NCBI GenBank assembly: GCA_029975915.1
Contig: JARKOC010000518.1
Span: forward strand, 1-7,795
From: Bryobacteraceae bacterium
GTDB taxonomy: Bacteria > Acidobacteriota > Terriglobia > Bryobacterales > Bryobacteraceae
Direction: 5' to 3'
DNA length: 7,795 nt
Both the position numbers and the translations under genes were made by a program. Of this stretch, positions 1-7,795 are shown in pieces. Below the pieces are notes generated by a model, which was given only the letters and a program-made list of their open reading frames with translations, made no database searches and had not been told where the DNA came from. Numbering within the stretch: the stretch's first letter is position 1; each line of letters begins with the position of its first letter.

Positions 1-140
1 ATGATGACCGGGGCGTCGAGTTCGGCGGCGGCATCGACGATGGCCCAGACCTGTTCCATGTTGTTCACGTTGAAGGCCGGCAGACCATAGCCGTACTCGG
101 CCGCATGGTCGAGCAGTTGTCTCAGCGATACGAGGGGCAT
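1..140 (-). CDS. fba: Fructose-bisphosphate aldolase, class II (N-terminal part, runs off left edge)
   Basis: Only the first 46 codons are in the window, reading leftward from the ATG at 140-138. The peptide begins [19 protein letters not shown] and continues with LPAFNVNN followed by [19 protein letters not shown]. This is the characteristic N-terminus of zinc-dependent class II aldolases of the Calvin-cycle (CbbA-like) subtype, in which the GxPAFNVNN stretch begins the first strand and helix of the barrel. The family cleaves fructose-1,6-bisphosphate to dihydroxyacetone phosphate and glyceraldehyde-3-phosphate in the cytoplasm, and runs in reverse in gluconeogenesis. The start is well supported: AAGGAG lies at 152-147, 6 nt before the ATG. 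It follows pyk in the same direction with a 116-bp gap, so it is probably the last or next gene of the glycolytic cluster. The zinc ligands and catalytic residues are outside the window. The family call is firm; the subtype is inferred from the N-terminus only. Confidence 0.93.
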   Translation of the reverse strand, partial: MPLVSLRQLLDHAAEYGYGLPAFNVNNMEQVWAIVDAAAELDAPVI

Positions 141-160
141 CGAATTCTCCTTCGGGTTAC

Positions 161-192
161 AAAAAACGGTTTTGGCGGAGGGGGAGTCCGCC
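161..192 (-). terminator. Possible weak terminator or processing hairpin between pyk and fba
   Basis: On the minus strand, GGCGGA (192-187) and TCCGCC (179-174) form a perfect 6-bp stem with a 7-nt loop. A run of six T (166-161) follows after a short AAAACCG spacer. The spacer between stem and T-run is atypical for a strong intrinsic terminator, so this could be a partial terminator that lets some transcripts into fba, or an mRNA processing hairpin. It lies 21 nt upstream of the fba start codon. Confidence 0.35.
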
Positions 193-256
193 TTTCGCTT
201 GATACGGACACGTCCTCGGAAGCATATTAGCCAACAGTTCGCGACCGCTCAATGCA

Positions 257-1696
257 TCATCGTTTGGTGGCCGCCAGATCTCCCACCCGGACGATGGTCA
301 TCGTATTGGTTCCTCCGCTCTGGCCCATCTTGTCGCCGTACGACAGGACGATGAGGTCGCCCTTGGCGACGACGCCAGCCTGCAACAGTCGTTCCTCTGC
401 GTTGCGGCGAAGAATGTCCCGGTCATTGTTCATGTCGGTCATGAGCAGGGGGAACACTTCGCGGAACAGGGTCATGCGCGATTGTGCGGCGGGTTCCTCG
501 GTCAGGCCGAAGATGGGGATACCGCAATTGAGGCGGCTCATCCACAAGGCGGTCGAACCCGTGGTCGTCAAGGCGGCAACTGCCTTGACGTTGAGGTGAT
601 AAGCCGCGAACAGCGAGGCCATGGCAATCGACTGGTCGATGCGGGTGAATGTGCGGTCGAGGAACCCGCGATCGAGCGTGATCGGCTGGGATTTTTCCGC
701 TTCCTCGCAAATGCGCGCCATGGCTTCGACCGTCTCGACGGGAAATTCGCCTGCTGCCGTTTCGCCGGATAGCATGACCGCGTCGGTGCCGTCCAGCACG
801 GCGTTGGCCACGTCCGAAACCTCGGCGCGCGTGGGCGTCGGAGAGTGGGTCATCGACTCCATCATCTGAGTGGCGGTGATCGCCAGCTTGTTCTTTTCAC
901 GGGCCAGGCGAATCATCCGCTTCTGCAAGGCGGGAACGGCGGCGTCGCCGACTTCCACGGCGAGATCGCCGCGCGCCACCATCAGGCCGTCGGATGCGTC
1001 GAGGATTTCTTCGAGAGCGGCAACGGCTTCGACACGCTCGATCTTGGCGATGGTCAGGGAGCGCCCGCCGGCGGCGAGCATCAACTGGCGCGCCATGTAC
1101 ATGTCGGAGGCGCTCTTGGGAAAGGAAATAGCCAGGAAGTCGGCACCGATCTGCGCCGCGGTCTTGATATCGTCCATGTCCTTGGCGGTCAGCGCCGGAG
1201 CCGAAAGCCCGCCGCCCTGGCGGTTGATGCCCTTGTTGTTGGACAGGATTCCGCCATGGCGCACGACCGTGAATATTTCGTGGCCGACGACTTGTTCAAC
1301 CTCCAGGACAATGCGCCCGTCATCGAGCAGCAGAATGTTCCCGGCGCTGACATCGCCGGGGAGGTCCTTGTAGTCGAGGCCGACGCGTTCCTGGTTACCA
1401 AGTTCGCACTTGGCGTCGAGAATCAGAAGGTCGCCCGTTTCCAGGTGAATTTTGCCTTCCTCGAATTTTCCGATACGGATCTTCGGGCCCTGCAGGTCGG
1501 CGAGAATGCCGACCGGACGGCCGACACGGGCGGCGATTCGCCGGACTTCCGCGGCCAGCTGAATATGGTCTTCCGCCTTTCCGTGCGAGAAATTGAGCCG
1601 TACGACATCGACTCCGGTGCGGATCAATGTCTCGAGGATCTGCGGGTCTTTGGAGGCTGGGCCGAGAGTGGCAACAATTTTTGTATGGCGGGCCAT
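257..1696 (-). CDS. pyk: Pyruvate kinase (PykA-like)
   Basis: This gene encodes 479 residues for cytoplasmic pyruvate kinase, which converts phosphoenolpyruvate and ADP to pyruvate and ATP, the last step of glycolysis. It starts MARHTKIVATLGPAS. Visible family landmarks are VVRLNFSHG (residues 31-39, with substrate-binding Arg33 and Asn35), ADLQGPKIR (66-74), the active-site stretch IAKIERVEA (216-224, catalytic Lys218 and metal ligand Glu220), VARGDLAVEVG (240-250, metal ligand Asp244) and ITATQMMESM (273-282). A regulatory C-terminal domain follows to the end. Length and the SNNKGIN / GGGLSA region resemble E. coli PykA (480 aa) more than PykF. The start at 1696 is chosen because AAGGA lies about 7 nt upstream and the family N-terminus begins there; an in-frame TTG at 1759 would add 21 non-conserved residues. 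It lies between the unknown gene (177 bp upstream) and fba. I saw no convincing promoter of its own. Confidence 0.97.
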   Translation of the reverse strand: MARHTKIVATLGPASKDPQILETLIRTGVDVVRLNFSHGKAEDHIQLAAEVRRIAARVGRPVGILADLQGPKIRIGKFEEGKIHLETGDLLILDAKCELGNQERVGLDYKDLPGDVSAGNILLLDDGRIVLEVEQVVGHEIFTVVRHGGILSNNKGINRQGGGLSAPALTAKDMDDIKTAAQIGADFLAISFPKSASDMYMARQLMLAAGGRSLTIAKIERVEAVAALEEILDASDGLMVARGDLAVEVGDAAVPALQKRMIRLAREKNKLAITATQMMESMTHSPTPTRAEVSDVANAVLDGTDAVMLSGETAAGEFPVETVEAMARICEEAEKSQPITLDRGFLDRTFTRIDQSIAMASLFAAYHLNVKAVAALTTTGSTALWMSRLNCGIPIFGLTEEPAAQSRMTLFREVFPLLMTDMNNDRDILRRNAEERLLQAGVVAKGDLIVLSYGDKMGQSGGTNTMTIVRVGDLAATKR

Positions 1697-1724
1697 GTGA
1701 GATCCTTTTTGTCGTTTAACTGGT

Positions 1725-1759
1725 TTGCTCGGCAATCGTGCAGCATGAGTATCGAGCAA
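1725..1759 (-). repeat. Inverted repeat in the pyk leader
   Basis: TTGCTCG at 1725-1731 and CGAGCAA at 1753-1759 form a perfect 7-bp inverted repeat around a 21-nt loop, within the 177-bp gap upstream of pyk. On the transcript the hairpin would end about 20 nt before the pyk ribosome binding site. There is no T-run after it, so it is not an intrinsic terminator. A second short dyad, GACAG-A-CTGTC at 1865-1875, overlaps the stop codon of the upstream gene. Function is unknown and chance is possible. Confidence 0.3.
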
Positions 1760-1873
1760 TTATGTGTAGTAATGATGAAGGTTTCCGATTCTTGCGCTGA
1801 ATATCTGCTTTCAAGCAAGGTTGAGTTTCGCGTCCGGTGTCCGTCAGTTCGGAGCATCACTTCCGACAGACTG

Positions 1874-2656
1874 TCAGATGTTTGCCGATCGCCACCACTG
1901 GTCATGGCGTTGCTTGAGTTCGCGATGGGATGGCATCGGATAGAAAGTCATGTCGTAGCCGTTGCCGACATGGAATCCTCCTTTTACCATGCTGTACGGA
2001 AACTCGAGCGAATGCACGCGGTGTACCATTTTGCTCTCCTTTCCCCCAGGTTTGTCCCCTGACGGTTGTTCCAGGGTCATCAGCGTTTCGCGCAGATGAT
2101 CGACGAACGGATAAGGCAGAGTATCGGCCCTTCCTTTCGCCGGGTCGGTCGCCAGTTCGCCGAGCTCGAGCTCGACGAAGAAAAGCCCCGGAAAACGGAT
2201 GAATTTCGATGGCTTGACAGTCACGCTCTCGTAGTAAGTCTTAGGTCCGAGATTGCTTACTACCAGGCTGTTGACGGGAACGAGGTCCTGGTACAAGTGC
2301 AGGCAGGGGGCTCCCTCCACGGGCAGCTCTCCGCGCTCCAATCCCAGTGTGTGCCCGTAGGACGTGGTCAGATAAAGCTTTCCCAGTGCCTCGATGGGCA
2401 GATGCTCCAGCACGCGATAGACGGAAAGGTACACCGAATGCTTGGGGGTTCCGCTCGGTGTGGGACGGCATCTCTCGATGGCCGTGGCTATTTCGAAATG
2501 CTCGTTCCGGAAATCGCGGGATATTTCGAAGAACAGGCATTGGCCTTTGGACTTGTATCCGCTGCCTGTAGCGTAATACTGTCCGAATTTCTCCGGGGGC
2601 AGATTGGAGGCGATCAACGCCTCGGGAATCAGCGAAAAATAGAGATGGACATCCAC
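1874..2656 (-). CDS. Conserved-looking protein of unknown function between pgk and pyk
   Basis: This encodes a soluble protein of 260 residues that I do not recognise as a named domain. No signal peptide or membrane segment is visible. The protein is rich in Tyr, Phe, His and Pro and has three cysteines (40, 63, 118). Distinctive stretches are HLYFSLIPEALIASNLPPE (4-22), SKGQCLFFEI (36-45), LYLTTSYGHTLGLE (94-107, with GHTLGLE), LHLYQDLVPVNSLVVSNLGP (119-138) and PGLFFVELELGEL (156-168). The C-terminus is basic and ends in WWRSANI. The start is taken as GTG at 2656-2654, because AAGGA lies 9 nt upstream. An in-frame GTG at 2686 would add 10 residues but has no spaced Shine-Dalgarno and lies inside a perfect hairpin arm. 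The gene lies in the same direction as pgk (105 bp upstream) and pyk (177 bp downstream), so co-transcription with glycolytic genes is likely. G+C looks lower than in its neighbours. It is clearly a real gene from reading-frame length, context and start signal. A role linked to glycolysis or carbon storage is only guilt by association. Confidence 0.82.
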   Translation of the reverse strand: MDVHLYFSLIPEALIASNLPPEKFGQYYATGSGYKSKGQCLFFEISRDFRNEHFEIATAIERCRPTPSGTPKHSVYLSVYRVLEHLPIEALGKLYLTTSYGHTLGLERGELPVEGAPCLHLYQDLVPVNSLVVSNLGPKTYYESVTVKPSKFIRFPGLFFVELELGELATDPAKGRADTLPYPFVDHLRETLMTLEQPSGDKPGGKESKMVHRVHSLEFPYSMVKGGFHVGNGYDMTFYPMPSHRELKQRHDQWWRSANI

Positions 2657-2679
2657 CCGTGTGAATCCTTCCAGAAGTC

Positions 2680-2748
2680 GCGGCACCTCTCTCGCTGCAA
2701 GCGATAGTGGTGCCGCGTCACGAAGCGACGCAACCCGGTACGGGCTGC
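2680..2748 (-). repeat. Hairpin cluster between pgk and the unknown gene
   Basis: The gap holds three potential RNA hairpins. The first, read on the minus strand, is GCAGCCCG-TAC-CGGGTTGC (2748-2730), 8 bp with one G-U pair and a 3-nt loop. The third is a nested structure at 2716-2680: outer arms GCGGCACC and GGTGCCGC (8 bp perfect), a symmetric 4/4 internal loop, an inner TCGCT/AGCGA stem and a TGC loop. A weaker second stem (GCGTC/GACGC, 2731-2715) overlaps both by two bases and would compete with them. No T-run follows, so these are not intrinsic terminators. A role in mRNA processing, in stability of the upstream pgk message, or in translation of the next gene is inference. Confidence 0.55.
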
Positions 2749-2761
2749 ATCGAACAATGGG

Positions 2762-3931
2762 TCAATCCTGGAATCGCGATTCGAGGATATCGACCGCAGG
2801 CAGGCGCTTGCCTTCGAGGAATTCCAGGAAGGCGCCGCCGGCGGTCGAGATGTAGCCGACCTTGTCCTCGATCTTGAAGACATTGATCGCCGAGACGGTG
2901 TCGCCGCCACCCGCGAGGGTGAAGGCCTTCGATTCGGCGACGGCCTTGGCCAGTTCCTTGGTGCCGTTGGCGAACGCATCCATCTCGAACACGCCGACCG
3001 GCCCGTTCCACACGACCGTGCCGGCCTTGGCGATGATCTCGGCCAGCGCCTTGGCGGACTGCGGACCGATGTCGAGGATCATGTCGTCGTCGGCGACGTC
3101 GTCGGCGCTCTTGATCGTCGCCGGCGCAGTGGCGGAAAACTCCTTGGCGCAGACGACGTCGGTCGGCAGCGGTACCTGGACCTTGGCCATTACGGCCTTG
3201 GCCTGGTCAACGAGATCCTTCTCGGCCAGCGACTTGCCGATCTTCTTTCCGGAGGCCAGCAGGAAGGTGTTGGCGATGCCGCCGCCGACGACCAGTTGGT
3301 CGACCTTGGCCGACAGGCTTTCGAGGACGGTCAGCTTGGTGGACACCTTGGAGCCGCCGACGATGGCGACCATCGGGCGGGCCGGCTGGGCCAGCGCCTT
3401 GGTCAGTGCTTCCAGTTCGGAGGCGACGCAGGGGCCGGCGCAGGCGATCTTGGCGTACTTGCCCATGCCGTAGGTGGTGGCTTCGGCGCGGTGCGCGGTA
3501 CCGAAGGCGTCCATCACCCAGACGTCGCACAGGGCGGCCATCTTCTGCGACAGCTCGTCGCTGCACTTCTTCTCGCCCTTGTTGCAGCGGCTGTTTTCCA
3601 GCATCACGACTTCGCCGGGCTTCACTTCGAAGCCGCCGTCGACCCAGTTCTGGACCAAGCGAACATCTTTGCCGAGCAGCTCGGACATGCGCTTGGCCAC
3701 CGGAGCCAGCGAGTCTTCCGGCTTGAACTCGCCCTCAGTCGGACGGCCGAGGTGGGAGGTGACCATCACTGCGGCGCCCTTGGCGAGCGCGTACTGAATG
3801 CCGGGAAGGGCGGCGCGGATGCGCGTGTCGTCGGTGATGGCCAGGTTGTCGTCCTGGGGGACGTTGAGGTCGGCGCGGATGAATACACGCTGGCCGGCCA
3901 CGTCGAGATCGGTGAGGCGTTTGAAAGTCAT
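2762..3931 (-). CDS. pgk: Phosphoglycerate kinase
   Basis: This encodes 389 residues, the usual bacterial length (E. coli 387). Pgk transfers phosphate from 1,3-bisphosphoglycerate to ADP, giving 3-phosphoglycerate and ATP, and is cytoplasmic and reversible. Landmarks in order are the N-terminal signature [10 protein letters not shown] (16-25, substrate-binding Arg19, Asp21, Asn23), TSHLGRP (58-64), [12 protein letters not shown] (111-122, conserved Arg115), DAFGTAHRA (141-149), the nucleotide-binding GGSKVSTKL (192-200) with its two lysines, the hinge region [11 protein letters not shown] (214-224), WNGPVGVFE (308-316) and the C-terminal GGGDTVSAI (341-349). No catalytic residue is missing. 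The ATG at 3931 is the natural start, with a modest GGA about 8 nt upstream. It follows gap in the same direction by 93 bp, and an intrinsic terminator lies in that gap, so pgk probably depends on readthrough from gap or on a promoter I cannot see. Confidence 0.98.
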   Translation of the reverse strand: MTFKRLTDLDVAGQRVFIRADLNVPQDDNLAITDDTRIRAALPGIQYALAKGAAVMVTSHLGRPTEGEFKPEDSLAPVAKRMSELLGKDVRLVQNWVDGGFEVKPGEVVMLENSRCNKGEKKCSDELSQKMAALCDVWVMDAFGTAHRAEATTYGMGKYAKIACAGPCVASELEALTKALAQPARPMVAIVGGSKVSTKLTVLESLSAKVDQLVVGGGIANTFLLASGKKIGKSLAEKDLVDQAKAVMAKVQVPLPTDVVCAKEFSATAPATIKSADDVADDDMILDIGPQSAKALAEIIAKAGTVVWNGPVGVFEMDAFANGTKELAKAVAESKAFTLAGGGDTVSAINVFKIEDKVGYISTAGGAFLEFLEGKRLPAVDILESRFQD

Positions 3932-3960
3932 GGTAATGATCCGTATGAAAAAACGAAATG

Positions 3961-4005
3961 AAAAAGGGGAAGGGGTCCGGAGCGGCGAGCTCTTCTCCCT
4001 TCCCC
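3961..4005 (-). terminator. Intrinsic terminator after gap, upstream of pgk
   Basis: On the minus strand, GGGGAAGGG (4005-3997) pairs perfectly with CCCTTCCCC (3974-3966) in a 9-bp stem, followed directly by TTTTT (3965-3961). The loop contains a further short GAGC/GCTC stem. This has the full architecture of a Rho-independent terminator. It starts about 20 nt after the gap stop codon, and the T-run ends 29 nt before the pgk start. It probably ends a fraction of gap transcripts and thereby sets a gap/pgk ratio. Confidence 0.8.
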
Positions 4006-4024
4006 CTGCGGGTTCAGCCTGGAA

Positions 4025-5029
<1,005 letters not shown>

Positions 5030-5043
5030 TCACTTTCCTTGTT

Positions 5044-5069
5044 AAAAAAACCGGACACCGAAACCGGTG
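5044..5069 (-). promoter_or_regulatory. Candidate attenuator-like hairpins in the gap leader
   Basis: Read on the minus strand, ACCGG (5068-5064) and CCGGT (5054-5050) form a 5-bp stem with a 9-nt loop running into a T7 tract (5050-5044), which looks like a short intrinsic terminator. An alternative hairpin, CACCG-GTTT-CGGTG (5069-5056), uses the same bases and excludes it. The T-run ends 17 nt before the gap start codon and just ahead of its ribosome binding site. The stems are short, so regulation is only a hypothesis. Confidence 0.35.
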
Positions 5070-5224
5070 ATGACGCGTGTCGAACTTTCTGCGGCATCCC
5101 GTGATGCATGGATGCGAAAGAAAAAATGATCGCAGCATGCGTGTTGATTCTGGCTGCGCGGATGCCACGGAAACACGCTCACCGTGAGTAGTGGTGTGCT
5201 TCTAATCACCAATTTGGGACGGCT

Positions 5225-5253
5225 ATTATCCGATAACCAGAGACAAATTTCTA
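5225..5253 (-). promoter_or_regulatory. Candidate gap promoter
   Basis: On the minus strand GATAAT (5230-5225) matches the sigma-70 -10 box TATAAT at five of six positions. The -35 candidate at 17-bp spacing is TAGAAA (5253-5248), which is a poor match. If used, transcription would begin near 5218 and give a leader of about 190 nt. The call rests mainly on the -10 hexamer and on the lack of better options. Confidence 0.3.
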
Positions 5254-5274
5254 GTTAAAAAGGCTTTTGTCTCT
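5239..5274. promoter_or_regulatory. Perfect 9+9 inverted repeat, possible operator
   Basis: AGAGACAAA at 5239-5247 and its exact reverse complement TTTGTCTCT at 5266-5274 are separated by 18 AT-rich bases. The dyad overlaps the candidate gap promoter spacer and -35 region and sits between the divergent genes. It could therefore bind a regulator acting on gap, on pgi-pgm or on both. It does not match the HexR or Cra consensus sequences I remember. It could also be an RNA hairpin if transcribed, but no T-run follows on either strand. Confidence 0.4.
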
Positions 5275-5483
5275 ATTAAGGACAAGCTTACGGGTGGGGG
5301 GCGTCACCTGTCGAAGGCGCGCAAATAGCCGAATCCAGCGAATTCTGACGCATATTTTTTTGCGCTTCAAGTATCGCGGAATGACGATTGTTAGGCATAG
5401 AATAGGTTCAGGTTCATAGTCCGCGCCGGTTTTTCAGGCAGAGGGCGGAGGGGCCGTCAAGAATAAACATGGAGATCGCCACA

Positions 5484-7795
<2,312 letters not shown>

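Noticed and set aside
1697..1759. N-terminal extension of pyruvate kinase from TTG at 1759
   Set aside because: The added 21 residues are not part of the family, there is no Shine-Dalgarno before the TTG, and the ATG at 1696 has a good one.
845..2062. 405-codon plus-strand open frame antisense to pyk and its upstream gap
   Set aside because: It lies opposite a complete, motif-verified pyruvate kinase and its product is low-complexity and unlike any family. It is a shadow frame typical of G+C-rich DNA.
2657..2686. Upstream GTG start (2686) for the unknown protein
   Set aside because: It has no properly spaced Shine-Dalgarno and is buried in a perfect hairpin arm, while the GTG at 2656 has AAGGA 9 nt upstream. 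It cannot be fully excluded.
2715..2748. Hairpins after pgk as an intrinsic terminator
   Set aside because: The stems are good but no T-run follows on the minus strand, so terminator architecture is missing.
3296..3961. 221-codon plus-strand open frame antisense to pgk
   Set aside because: A Gly/Ala/His/Val-rich shadow of pgk with no motif and no ribosome binding site that stands out.
5469..5483. ATG at 5469 as the pgi start
   Set aside because: The five extra residues are outside the family N-terminus and would overlap the GGAG that serves the ATG at 5484.

Overview
The window is about 7.8 kb of G+C-rich DNA (roughly 60% by eye) and is almost entirely core sugar-phosphate metabolism. It suggests a betaproteobacterium. 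The class II fructose-bisphosphate aldolase is of the Calvin-cycle/CbbA-like subtype, the pyruvate kinase is PykA-like, and gap, pgk, pyk and fba run in the same direction, as I recall from Rhodocyclales-type genomes. The order-level assignment is inference from memory of gene order, not from any search.

Layout. On the minus strand, read from right to left, are gap (5026-4025), pgk (3931-2762), an unrecognised 260-residue protein (2656-1874), pyk (1696-257) and the start of fba (140-1, running off the left edge). On the plus strand, diverging from gap across a 457-bp intergenic region, are pgi (5484-7118) and pgm (from 7171, running off the right edge).

How the genes work together. Pgm interconverts glucose-1-P and glucose-6-P, and Pgi interconverts glucose-6-P and fructose-6-P. 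Aldolase splits or forms fructose-1,6-bisphosphate. GAPDH and Pgk carry triose phosphate to 3-phosphoglycerate with one ATP, and pyruvate kinase makes pyruvate and ATP. The cluster therefore links glucose-1-P (for example from glycogen) to the Embden-Meyerhof pathway. No phosphofructokinase, triose-phosphate isomerase, phosphoglycerate mutase or enolase gene is in the window.

What is less ordinary lies between the genes. There is an intrinsic terminator between gap and pgk, with only a short gap before pgk. Three adjacent or overlapping hairpins lie between pgk and the unknown gene. Two competing hairpins next to a T7 run sit in the gap leader. A perfect 9+9 dyad sits in the gap/pgi divergent region. 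The unknown gene inside the glycolytic cluster is the only protein without an assigned role. I saw no mobile element, CRISPR array, tRNA, rRNA or defence-like gene, and nothing that I would call a new biological system.
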